The notes below the pieces were generated by a model. It ran no database searches. It was not told the origin of the DNA and saw only the letters and a program-made list of their open reading frames with translations. Positions 1 through 5,539 of a stretch of 5,629 nt of DNA are shown here, in pieces (the first letter of the stretch is position 1; each line of letters begins with the position of its first letter). The stretch is from an uncultured Coriobacteriales bacterium (GTDB taxonomy: Bacteria; Actinomycetota; Coriobacteriia; Coriobacteriales; Atopobiaceae). A program made the position numbers and the translations under genes. The stretch is taken from NCBI GenBank assembly GCA_947305035.1, contig CAMZCV010000084.1, positions 1 through 5,629 of the forward strand, in the 5' to 3' direction.

Positions 1-140
1 AGCTCCAGAAGGACATCCAGGCCAAGCTCAAGACGGCGCTCTCCGTGGGCATCAAGGTGAAGCTCGTCGAGCCCAAGACCATCGCCCGCTCCGAGGGCAA
101 GGCCAAGCGCGTCATCGATTTGAGGGGAGACGATAAGTAA
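1..140 (+). CDS. paaK: Phenylacetate-CoA ligase, C-terminal fragment (5' end outside window)
   Basis: Only the last 45 codons are present (reading frame from base 3, TAA at 138-140). The fragment starts LQKDIQAKLK and ends RVIDLRGDDK. It carries the RSEGKAKRVID signature typical of the extreme C-terminus of PaaK-type AMP-forming ligases, including the GKAKR segment that holds the A10-motif lysine. By family knowledge the enzyme activates phenylacetate or a related arylacetate with ATP and CoA in the cytoplasm. In anaerobes it is often linked to aromatic amino-acid fermentation through aryl-pyruvates. The stop codon overlaps the ATG of the ACT gene by one base (TAATG), so the two are almost certainly co-transcribed and translationally coupled. 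The exact aryl substrate cannot be read from this fragment. Confidence 0.87.
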   Translation, partial: LQKDIQAKLKTALSVGIKVKLVEPKTIARSEGKAKRVIDLRGDDK

Positions 141-568
141 TGATCATGCAGCTCACCGTGTTCCTTGAGAACTCCGAGGGACGCCTCGCGGCGCTCTGCC
201 GCACCCTCGCCGACGCCGGCATCAACATGGACGCCCTGACCATCGCCGAGACGAGCGACTACGGCGTCGCCCGCATCATCTGCGACAACGTGTTCACCGC
301 CGTCGACGTGCTCGAGGACGCCGGCTTCCGCGCCACCAAGACCAAGGTGCTCGCCGTCGAGCTCCCCGACCGCCCGGGCTCCCTCGCCGAGATGCTCGAG
401 GCTCTCGACTCCACCGGCGTCAACATCGAGTACGGCTACTGCTTCCAGTCCAACGGCGATGTCGCCATCGACGTGCTCAAGATCAAGCCCGAGGACCGCG
501 ACAGGGCAGAGGCCGCCATCGCGAGCGCAGGCTTCAAGACGTTGCACTACGACGACATCTCCTCGTAG
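140..568 (+). CDS. Tandem ACT-domain protein, probable amino-acid-sensing partner of the ligase
   Basis: This 142-aa protein consists of two ACT domains and little else. The first spans about residues 4-66, with the ENSEGRLAALCRTLADAGIN turn-helix. The second spans about 70-135, with DRPGSLAEMLEAL at 77-89. The glycine and small residues between strand 1 and helix 1, where ACT domains bind small ligands, are present in both. There is no catalytic domain, so the role is likely regulatory: ligand sensing, or modulating the adjacent ligase. In anaerobic bacteria and archaea, ACT proteins of this size commonly sit directly after PaaK-like genes, which supports aromatic amino-acid sensing; the ligand itself is inference. 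I chose ATG 140 because GGAG at 126-129 lies 10 nt upstream and the start overlaps the ligase stop. ATG 146 is possible but too far from that site. It ends 57 nt before the next gene. Confidence 0.88.
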   Translation: MIMQLTVFLENSEGRLAALCRTLADAGINMDALTIAETSDYGVARIICDNVFTAVDVLEDAGFRATKTKVLAVELPDRPGSLAEMLEALDSTGVNIEYGYCFQSNGDVAIDVLKIKPEDRDRAEAAIASAGFKTLHYDDISS

Positions 569-584
569 CGGTTAAAACGCTGTA

Positions 585-611
585 TCATTGAACGGTGCGT
601 CCGTTCGATGA
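585..611. promoter_or_regulatory. Palindromic operator-like site or 5'-leader hairpin
   Basis: Bases 585-595 and 601-611 form an 11-bp inverted repeat around a 5-nt spacer (TGCGT). All pairs are Watson-Crick except one T-G at 589/607; the perfect core is GAACGG / CCGTTC. There is no T-run after it, so it is not a standard intrinsic terminator. It overlaps a -10-like TATCAT at 583-588 and ends 2 nt before the Shine-Dalgarno AGGAAG (613-618) of the 80-aa gene. Position, length and the GAAC...GTTC arms resemble operators bound by dimeric regulators such as TetR-family repressors. No regulator gene lies nearby in the window, and no convincing -35 box matches the -10. It could instead act as RNA, as a leader hairpin next to the ribosome binding site. 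Confidence 0.45.
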
Positions 612-625
612 AAGGAAGATGATAG

Positions 626-868
626 ATGGCCGGTGGCAAGAGGATCAGTCCGCGACTTGAAGCTATTCTCATGTTCGCACTTGTCGTTGCAGCAGCTGCG
701 CTTGCAGCGTTCATCAAATCCCGCATCACCGGCCAGCCTTTCAGCCTCAATTGGAGCATGGTGCTTCTAGCTGGAGCGGGGTGCGCCGCGGCAGTCTACC
801 TCGGGCCCCCGCTCCTGTTCAGGCTCAAGCAGGCGCAGCGAGAGAAAAGCCAGAAGCAGGACCAGTAG
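626..868 (+). CDS. Small two-helix membrane protein, unknown function
   Basis: I do not recognise this 80-aa protein. It has a short basic N-terminus (MAGGKRISPR), a hydrophobic helix at about 12-30 rich in Ala/Val/Leu, a short loop (31-43), a second helix at about 44-66, and a charged tail RLKQAQREKSQKQDQ. Basic residues at both ends predict a helical hairpin with both termini in the cytoplasm. No cleavable signal peptide or catalytic motif is visible. The start is supported by AGGAAG at 613-618, 7 nt before the ATG. The reading frame on the opposite strand (547-759) has no such support. It lies downstream of the palindrome at 585-611 and 60 nt before another small membrane protein, so it may open an operon. 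Coding is supported by start signal, topology and context, not by homology. Confidence 0.72.
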   Translation: MAGGKRISPRLEAILMFALVVAAAALAAFIKSRITGQPFSLNWSMVLLAGAGCAAAVYLGPPLLFRLKQAQREKSQKQDQ

Positions 869-928
869 GCACCGTCCCGCGCAAGCAACGCTGCGCTGCG
901 GGCTCATCATCTCCCAGCGGAGGCAGGC

Positions 929-1300
929 ATGAGCAAAGAGAAGATCGCGATGGCCGTGGGTGGAGTCGTCGAGGTGATCGGCTTCATCCTCCTGTTCATA
1001 GGCTACGAGAGTGGCAATGACCTTCTCGCCTACATCGGCGTTACCCTCTTCTTAGGCGGGGGCATCGTCCTTCTGGTCACGTGGTACCTCGACACGCATC
1101 CGTCCGGCTCGTTCCCCATCAAAAAGGCGCTCGTGTGTCTCGCCATCCTCGCTGTGGGAATCGTTGCGGGTGTCCTTCTTTCCTCGGTTGCCTCGAACGC
1201 AACCGGATGGGTACCCGTGGGCAACGAGTTTTTGGGCATTGCGATTCCCCTTGTCTTGAGCATCGCGGCATGCGTCTGGTACTGGCAGAATCACGACTAG
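929..1300 (+). CDS. Small four-helix membrane protein, unknown function
   Basis: This 123-aa protein is almost entirely membrane-embedded. Predicted helices are at about residues 7-26, 31-53, 66-87 and 100-118, joined by short loops; the central loop (DTHPSGSFPIKK) carries the basic residues that should face the cytoplasm. The glycine-rich stretch FLGGGIVLL in helix 2 suggests close helix packing. There is no recognisable transporter or enzyme signature, and I cannot assign a family. The start is well supported: GGAGG at 919-923 sits 5 nt before ATG 929. The 60-nt gap from the preceding gene has only a weak interrupted hairpin and no terminator, and the 99-nt gap to the EEP gene shows no terminator either, so co-transcription of the three membrane-protein genes is plausible. 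Confidence 0.78.
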   Translation: MSKEKIAMAVGGVVEVIGFILLFIGYESGNDLLAYIGVTLFLGGGIVLLVTWYLDTHPSGSFPIKKALVCLAILAVGIVAGVLLSSVASNATGWVPVGNEFLGIAIPLVLSIAACVWYWQNHD

Positions 1301-1399
1301 ACAGCAATCAAAGGCACTTCGGGAAACACCGGCCTCGCTCTTCCATCCATCTACGTCGCACAAGGGGCAATCACTTCGTCTCCACACGCAAAGGCTAGA

Positions 1400-2710
1400 A
1401 TGCTGCGCATGGATAACGAGGGGACAGATCTCACAACTCAGCTCGGCGGCAGACCGCAGCCCAACGGCGCATCGCAACCTGCCGGCGGGGTGAGGCTCGA
1501 TGGCGAGCTTGACCGCACGCTCCTGCGTCCGCAGGCGCTCGGCGCCGTTCCCTCTGTCGACCCTCTTCCTCCCGAGCCGCAGCCTGCCGTGACGCAGGCG
1601 CCCATCCCCCATGTTCCGGCATCGACCCGCAACCGCCACCGTCGGGCCCGCTCCGACGAGCCCCGGCACGGCTGCCTCGCCGCCCTGCTCTGGCCCTTCG
1701 CCCTCGTCATCGCCATCTTCTGCGCCGTGCGCATGCTCCCGCTCGAGGAGGCGTCGGGCCGGCTCATCCCCGAGGCGGTTTCAATCATCCCCTGGCTCAT
1801 CATCCCCGCCGCCGTCATCCTCCTGCCCGCCCTGCTCTGGCGCAGGTATGTCCTCTCGATCATCTCGGGCTTGTCGTTGGCGCTGCTCCTCTGGTGGCAC
1901 GCAGGCTACTTCATCCCCTCCGGCTCGCTCTCGCAGGAAGCGCGATCGGCCGGCGAGTCATGGACCGAGACGAGCACGGAAGACGGGGCCATGCGCATCA
2001 TGACGCTCAATGTGTTCAACGGGAATGCCGACGCCGATGCGGTGGTTGCCTGCGTGCGCGACAACAACATCGAGCTGCTGGCGCTCCAAGAGGTCACCTG
2101 GTCGTTTTTGGATGAGCTGGCAGCCGCGGGAATCTACGACTACCTCCCCTACGCTGCGTACTCCGATCCCGGCGAGTGGGACAACGGCGGCTTGAACTGC
2201 CTCTTCTCGCTTGCGCCGCTCTACGACGTGAACACCGACCTGCTCCCCACCGAGCTCTCCGCGATGTGCGCGGGAACGGTCGATGTGGGTGGACGCAGCC
2301 TGCGGTTTGTGTCATGCCATCCCGGGTCTCCGCATCTGGGCGGCGAGTGGCTGTGGAACCAGGGTCTGGCCACCATCGGAGAGCTCTCCGAGTACGACCA
2401 CTCCTACGTCATCATGGGCGACTTCAACTCCACGTGGAACCACGCCCGTTTCCGCGAGCTGCTTGGGACAAGCTTCGTCGATGCAGGGCAGCAGGCAGGC
2501 GAGGGCTTCCATTTCACATGGCCGTCGAATCCAGGCAGCATCGCGGGATATGAGCTTCCCGAGCGGGTGAGCGGGCATGTGCCCGCGCTCATCGAGATCG
2601 ACCATATCGTCTACGCTGACAACGCCGGCATCTTCGCGGGCGACATCAAGACGGTCGAGATCGAGGGCACCGACCATCTCGCCCTCATCGCCACCCTCGA
2701 GGTGCAGTAA
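1400..2710 (+). CDS. Membrane-anchored endonuclease/exonuclease/phosphatase (EEP) family protein
   Basis: This 436-aa protein has three parts. Residues 1-90 are a Pro/Gln-rich, probably disordered segment ending in a basic cluster (RNRHRRARS). Three transmembrane helices follow at about 92-112, 126-146 and 150-171. The EEP fold spans about 198-436. Signature residues are present: Asn204 (TLNVFNG), metal-binding Glu231 (LALQEVT), His307 (SCHPGS), Asp341/Asn343 (MGDFNSTWNH), Asp401-His402 (IDHIVY) and Asp425-His426 (GTDHLAL), so the enzyme should be active and Mg-dependent. Basic clusters before helix 1 and between helices 2 and 3 (WRRY) put the N-terminus inside and the catalytic domain outside the membrane. 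The substrate (nucleic acid, phospholipid or sugar phosphate) cannot be told from sequence. ATG 1400 has AAAGG at 1390-1394; an in-frame ATG at 1409 is the alternative. A hairpin overlaps the stop codon. Confidence 0.86.
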   Translation: MLRMDNEGTDLTTQLGGRPQPNGASQPAGGVRLDGELDRTLLRPQALGAVPSVDPLPPEPQPAVTQAPIPHVPASTRNRHRRARSDEPRHGCLAALLWPFALVIAIFCAVRMLPLEEASGRLIPEAVSIIPWLIIPAAVILLPALLWRRYVLSIISGLSLALLLWWHAGYFIPSGSLSQEARSAGESWTETSTEDGAMRIMTLNVFNGNADADAVVACVRDNNIELLALQEVTWSFLDELAAAGIYDYLPYAAYSDPGEWDNGGLNCLFSLAPLYDVNTDLLPTELSAMCAGTVDVGGRSLRFVSCHPGSPHLGGEWLWNQGLATIGELSEYDHSYVIMGDFNSTWNHARFRELLGTSFVDAGQQAGEGFHFTWPSNPGSIAGYELPERVSGHVPALIEIDHIVYADNAGIFAGDIKTVEIEGTDHLALIATLEVQ

Positions 2711-2741
2711 CCTGTCAAATGCCCTGTCCCTTTGACAGGTT
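2709..2741. repeat. Hairpin of the CCTGTC...GACAGG repeat family, after the EEP gene
   Basis: Bases 2709-2719 and 2731-2741 pair over 11 bp without mismatch around an 11-nt loop, starting within the TAA stop codon. A second, mutually exclusive hairpin is possible: CCTGTC 2723-2728 with GACAGG 2734-2739. The 17-bp unit at 2723-2739 (CCTGTCCCTTTGACAGG) recurs exactly, in inverse orientation, at 5541-5557 and with one change at 5612-5628. The arrangement looks like a shortened copy of the long palindrome at 5540-5629, with the outer ends joined and the middle lost. It may slow or end transcription of the EEP gene, but only three T's follow the stem, so it is not a strong intrinsic terminator. 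Confidence 0.8.
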
Positions 2742-2780
2742 TCAGCAGCTGTTTCTCGCTTGGAAAACGCCGTGCCTCGC

Positions 2781-2812
2781 GAAGTAGGTAGGTGCGAGTA
2801 CGAAGTCGGTAG
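2781..2812 (+). repeat. Imperfect direct repeat GAAGTMGGTAG
   Basis: GAAGTAGGTAG at 2781-2791 recurs as GAAGTCGGTAG at 2802-2812, one mismatch in 11 and 21 nt apart. The second copy forms the left arm of the inverted repeat at 2800-2905, so the right arm could pair with either copy. Between them CTCGC (2776-2780) and GCGAG (2794-2798) form a further weak inverted repeat. The function is unknown; it looks like part of a composite intergenic repeat element. Confidence 0.5.
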
Positions 2813-2905
2813 CTATTTCTCAAATCTCCAAGTATGCATTTCTTAAAACCGCAGGTAGAAGGTATGGTCTCGCAGGCTTGCTCTCCGAGAAACTACCGAC
2901 TTCGT
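2800..2905. repeat. Bipartite inverted repeat, MITE-like or structured-RNA-like
   Basis: The outer arms (2800-2812 and 2893-2905) pair perfectly over 13 bp, with core CGAAGTCGGTAG / CTACCGACTTCG. After a 3-nt bulge (CTA, 2813-2815) a second 6-bp stem forms between TTTCTC 2816-2821 and GAGAAA 2887-2892. The 65-nt interior (2822-2886) is more AT-rich than the flanking genes and has no convincing open reading frame. About 106 bp with matched ends in a gap between converging genes fits a small non-autonomous mobile element or interspersed repeat. A stem with internal bulge could also be transcribed RNA structure. No target-site duplication is obvious. The rest of the 249-bp gap (2742-2799, 2906-2959) shows no gene or terminator I can support. 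Confidence 0.65.
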
Positions 2906-2959
2906 GAGAGCGTCACTCGAAAAGCTTCCCCCTCACAACAAATGAATGCAATTTGGCAG

Positions 2960-3343
2960 CTAAATGCGGGCGAGCGCCTTGATCTCCACCTTGCCGCCCT
3001 TGGGAAGGGCCACCACCTGGAATGCGGCGCGGGCGGGATAGGGCAGCTCGAAAAACTCCGCGTACACCTCATTCATGGCTCCGAACTCGGTGATGTCGGT
3101 GAGCAGCACGGTGGTCTCCACCACGTCGGCCATCGTAGCGCCCGCCTCGGCAAGGATGTTCTTGATGTTGGTGAGGCTCTGACGCGTCTGGCTCTGGATG
3201 TCGTCGCCGGCGAACTCGCCGGTTGCGGGCACGAGGCCCAGCTGTCCGCTCACGTTGACCGAAACGCCTTCGGCGACGACGCCCTGACTGTAGGGGCCGA
3301 TGGCGGCAGGGGCGTTGGCAGTGGCAATGGCGCGGTTATTCAT
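2960..3343 (-). CDS. ridA: RidA family 2-iminobutanoate/2-iminopropanoate deaminase
   Basis: This 127-aa protein is full length for the family (about 128 aa). RidA hydrolyses reactive enamine/imine intermediates such as 2-aminoacrylate, released by PLP-dependent lyases, to the 2-oxoacid and ammonia, protecting PLP enzymes. It acts as a cytoplasmic trimer. Visible signatures are APAAIGPYSQG (11-21), SGQLGLVP (32-39), the helix FGAMNEVYAEFF (87-98), and the C-terminal PARAAFQVVALPKGGKVEIKA. Arg105 (PAR) and Glu120 (VEI) match the numbers of the catalytic Arg and Glu of E. coli RidA, and Tyr18 corresponds to the active-site tyrosine. Position 107 is Ala, where E. coli RidA has a non-essential Cys. 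The ATG has a strong Shine-Dalgarno (GGAGGA, plus-strand 3351-3356) 7 nt away. It lies 13 nt after the MocA-like gene, so the two are almost certainly one operon. Beside a YgeY-type gene, a likely imine source is a YgeX-type diaminopropionate ammonia-lyase; that is inference. Confidence 0.93.
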   Translation of the reverse strand: MNNRAIATANAPAAIGPYSQGVVAEGVSVNVSGQLGLVPATGEFAGDDIQSQTRQSLTNIKNILAEAGATMADVVETTVLLTDITEFGAMNEVYAEFFELPYPARAAFQVVALPKGGKVEIKALARI

Positions 3344-3356
3344 GGATTTCTCCTCC

Positions 3357-4265
3357 CTACAGCAGCCGTTCGAGATGTTCGAGATCGGCAGGGGTGTCTA
3401 TATCGGCAAGCTCGCATGCGCGGGCGGCTTCCACCATGATGACGCGCTCGGCAAGATCGGCGCGAGAGCGCAGGAGCTCCGAGCCGCCCACATCGCCTTC
3501 GAGCGCGGAGAGCGCGGAGAAGCAGTCGTGAGGCCAGATGACGGGCGAGCCAGGCATGCCGTCATGCGCGAGACGGACGATCGCTGCAGGGTTCTGCACC
3601 GATGCAAGCGCAAGGGCCCGCACGCTCTCTTCCGAGAGAAGCGGCTGGTCACCGGGCACGAACATGCAGGCAGACGCGTTGCCGATTGCCGCAAGTCCCG
3701 CTCGCACGGTATCGCTCTGAAGTGGCAGGTCGTGGAGCACGGCGCGGGCGCCGCACCTCTCGGCGAGCTCCGCCACCTCAGCGCTGCGCGTGACCACGAC
3801 AACATCGAGCAGCTCGTCGGGCAGCGCGGAGATTGTGTGCTCGAGCACCGTGGTGCCCGCAAACGGGGCAAGCAGCTTGTTGGACCCGAATCGCCGCGCA
3901 TCCCCACTCGCCATGACCACGCAGGCCATGCGAGAGAACCGCTGCTCATAGAGGGTATTCGCCGCCGCAGACGCCTCGCATCGCCACGCATTGTAGCGCG
4001 CCAGCAGAAGCTCCGCCCTAAACGTGAGGGCCGACCCTCCGCCCGCAGCGCCGCCGCGCTTCCGCTCGAGCAGGGCATAGCCCAGCCCCTCCTCGGCGGT
4101 GCGGATGATGCGTGTGGCCTTGCTGTATGCCATGCCCATCTCGGCAGCTGCGGCATGGAGGCTGCCGCATGAGCGCGTGCGCTCCAGCAGCTCCGCAGGA
4201 CCGGGACCGAAGATGCGGCCTGCATCGCACGCAATCACGGGGGTTATCAAGGGATAGGGCTCCAA
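3357..4265 (-). CDS. mocA: ModE-like winged-helix domain fused to MocA-like molybdenum cofactor nucleotidyltransferase
   Basis: With the TTG start chosen here the product is 302 aa. Residues 20-81 match the DNA-binding domain of ModE: GPGPAELLERTRSCGSLHAAA, then MGMAYSKATRIIR, then the glycine-rich wing ERKRGGAAGGGSALT. Residues 113-302 are a MobA/MocA-type nucleotidyltransferase: nucleotide-binding loop ASGDARRFGSNK (119-130) with Lys130, SDTVRAGL (184-191), the GDQPLL motif (205-210) with metal-binding Asp206, PGSPVIW (238-244), and the closing DIDTPADLE (288-296). GDQP and the overall form favour MocA/YgfJ (CTP plus Mo-molybdopterin to the cytosine dinucleotide form) over MobA; which nucleotide is used is inference. 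The ModE molybdate-binding domain is absent. The open frame continues upstream to 4475 but would overlap the divergent YgeY-type gene by 118 nt, so a start inside the gap is preferred. ridA follows after 13 nt. Confidence 0.85.
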   Translation of the reverse strand: MEPYPLITPVIACDAGRIFGPGPAELLERTRSCGSLHAAAAEMGMAYSKATRIIRTAEEGLGYALLERKRGGAAGGGSALTFRAELLLARYNAWRCEASAAANTLYEQRFSRMACVVMASGDARRFGSNKLLAPFAGTTVLEHTISALPDELLDVVVVTRSAEVAELAERCGARAVLHDLPLQSDTVRAGLAAIGNASACMFVPGDQPLLSEESVRALALASVQNPAAIVRLAHDGMPGSPVIWPHDCFSALSALEGDVGGSELLRSRADLAERVIMVEAARACELADIDTPADLEHLERLL

Positions 4266-4272
4266 AGCGCAA

Positions 4273-4278
4273 CCTTCC
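4273..4278 (-). promoter_or_regulatory. Shine-Dalgarno site supporting the TTG start of the MocA-like fusion
   Basis: The minus strand reads GGAAGG here, followed by 7 nt and then TTG at 4265-4263. No ATG in this stretch has a comparable site: the ATG at 4307-4305 has no purine-rich sequence upstream. A second TTG at 4250-4248, behind GGAG, is the main competitor and would shorten the protein by five residues without touching the ModE-like domain. Confidence 0.6.
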
Positions 4279-4319
4279 GTCCAACGTGCCCGACACAGAA
4301 CAAGCATACCGCGAAGGGC

Positions 4320-4325
4320 TATGAT
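4320..4325 (+). promoter_or_regulatory. Possible -10 element for the YgeY-type gene
   Basis: TATGAT matches the sigma-70 -10 consensus at five of six bases and would place transcription start near 4332, about 26 nt before ATG 4358. No good -35 hexamer is found 16-18 nt upstream, so a regulator or extended contacts would be needed. The 92-bp gap between the divergent start codons must hold promoters for both directions. On the minus strand I see only weak candidates. Confidence 0.3.
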
Positions 4326-4357
4326 GAACGTGCAAAACACCCTGGGAAAGGACACCC

Positions 4358-5539
4358 ATGAACGAACCGCGTTCCGCCGAGCTGATCGAATTCTGCCAGC
4401 GCCTTGTACGGACAAAGAGCTACTCAGGGCAGGAGGCGGAGGTCGCCGCAGTACTTGCAGACGAGATGCGCGCACTCGGCTACGATGAGGTCGCCGTCGA
4501 CAAATACGGCTCCGTGATCGGCATCATCAACGGCAACCGTCCTGGACCAACGGTGCTCTTCGACGGCCACATCGACACGGTACCCGCCGAGAACGCAGAG
4601 AAGTGGGCATATCCCCCGTTCGAAGCACGCATCTCCGATGGCCGCATCTACGGCCGCGGCACCTCCGACATGAAGGGTGCCGACGCCGCGTTCACCAAGG
4701 CCGTAGCTTGGTTCGCGCAGGACCGCAACCGCGATTTCGCCGGCAGGATCTGCGTGGCGGGCGTCGTGCAGGAGGAGTGCTTCGAGGGCGTCGCCTCGCG
4801 CAGCGTGAGCGAGCTCGTTAAGCCCGACTACGTCATCATCGGCGAGTCGTCGCTCTGCAACCTCAAGGTAGGCCAGCGCGGCCGCGCAGAGATCAAGATC
4901 GAGACCCGCGGCGTGCCAGCGCACTCCGCCAACCCCGAGAAGGGCGTGAACGCCGTCTACAAGATGTGCGGCGTCATCGAAGCCGTTCGCAGGATCGTCC
5001 CCGGCGAGCATCCCGTGCTGGGACGCGGCATCCTCGAGCTCGTGGACATCAAGAGCGAGCCCTACCCCGGCGCCTCCGTGGTACCCGAGTTCTGCTCGGC
5101 CACCTATGATCGGCGCCTGCTCGTGGGAGAGACGCCCGAGAGCGTACTCGCAACCGTGCAGTCCGCGCTTGCCGACCTCGTCGCGAAGGATGACGAGCTC
5201 CAGGTGAACGCGCACTTCACCGAGGCGGAGGACGTCTGCTACACCGGCGAGCGCATTGCTGCAGAGCGCTTCTTCCCCGGCTGGCTCTTCGACGCCGATG
5301 CCGACTGGATCCAGGCCATCAAGGGCAAGCTCGAAGAAAAGGGCTTCTCGCCCGAGATCACGCAGTACAACTTCTGCACCAACGGCAGCCATTACGCAGG
5401 CGAGGCGGGCATCAGGACCATCGGTCTCGGTCCCTCGCGCGAGGATCTCGCCCACACCGTGGATGAGTACATCGAGATCTCCCAGCTCACGAAGGTCGCC
5501 GACTGCTACTACACCGTCCTCGAGGCCTTGCTCGGATAA
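4358..5539 (+). CDS. ygeY: YgeY-type M20 metallohydrolase (selenium-metabolism-linked)
   Basis: This 393-aa cytoplasmic enzyme of the M20 (ArgE/DapE) family is full length. All di-zinc site residues are visible: His71 and catalytic Asp73 in FDGHIDTVP, bridging Asp104 in GRGTSDMKG, general base Glu139 and ligand Glu140 in VVQEECFEG, Glu163 in IIGES, and His366 in LAHTVDEY. His189 (VPAHSANP) belongs to the lid/dimerisation domain at roughly 175-295. The GTSDMKGADAAF, QEECFEGVA and TNGSHYAGEAGI segments fit the YgeY subgroup better than DapE or ArgE. By family knowledge, ygeY genes sit in loci for selenium-dependent molybdenum hydroxylases and anaerobic purine/urate degradation, where YgeY hydrolyses a ureide- or N-acyl-type intermediate; the exact substrate here is inference. 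ATG 4358 has AAAGGA at 4347-4352, 5 nt upstream. It is divergent from the MocA-like and ridA operon. A long palindrome begins one base after the stop. Confidence 0.88.
   Translation: MNEPRSAELIEFCQRLVRTKSYSGQEAEVAAVLADEMRALGYDEVAVDKYGSVIGIINGNRPGPTVLFDGHIDTVPAENAEKWAYPPFEARISDGRIYGRGTSDMKGADAAFTKAVAWFAQDRNRDFAGRICVAGVVQEECFEGVASRSVSELVKPDYVIIGESSLCNLKVGQRGRAEIKIETRGVPAHSANPEKGVNAVYKMCGVIEAVRRIVPGEHPVLGRGILELVDIKSEPYPGASVVPEFCSATYDRRLLVGETPESVLATVQSALADLVAKDDELQVNAHFTEAEDVCYTGERIAAERFFPGWLFDADADWIQAIKGKLEEKGFSPEITQYNFCTNGSHYAGEAGIRTIGLGPSREDLAHTVDEYIEISQLTKVADCYYTVLEALLG

Noticed and set aside
876..902. CCCGC...GCGGG hairpin between the two small membrane-protein genes as a terminator
   Set aside because: The stem is interrupted by a 3-nt bulge and no T-run follows; too weak to call.
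1052..1669. 205-codon - strand frame across 929-1300 and the start of the EEP gene
   Set aside because: Cys/Arg/Gly-rich with no motif or start signal, and it spans two + strand genes and their gap.
2711..2959. CRISPR or tandem repeat array in the repeat-rich gap
   Set aside because: The repeats are inverted or single degenerate pairs; there are no regularly spaced identical units with unique spacers and no cas genes.
2834..3439. 201-codon + strand frame over ridA
   Set aside because: It is antisense to a clear RidA with catalytic residues and strong Shine-Dalgarno, starts inside the repeat region and runs into the next gene.
3300..4172. 290-codon + strand frame over the MocA-like gene
   Set aside because: His/Arg/Gly-rich composition typical of GC-rich shadows; it lies opposite a gene with intact ModE and MocA motifs.
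4266..4475. N-terminal extension of the MocA-like protein to the longest frame
   Set aside because: It overlaps the divergent ygeY coding region by 118 nt, is Arg/Ser/Pro-rich without domain signature, and a better-supported start exists at 4265.
4358..5539. Selenoprotein (in-frame TGA with SECIS) given the selenium-linked context
   Set aside because: The YgeY-type frame is uninterrupted by TGA and ends in TAA. The selenium link is to the locus, not to selenocysteine in this protein.
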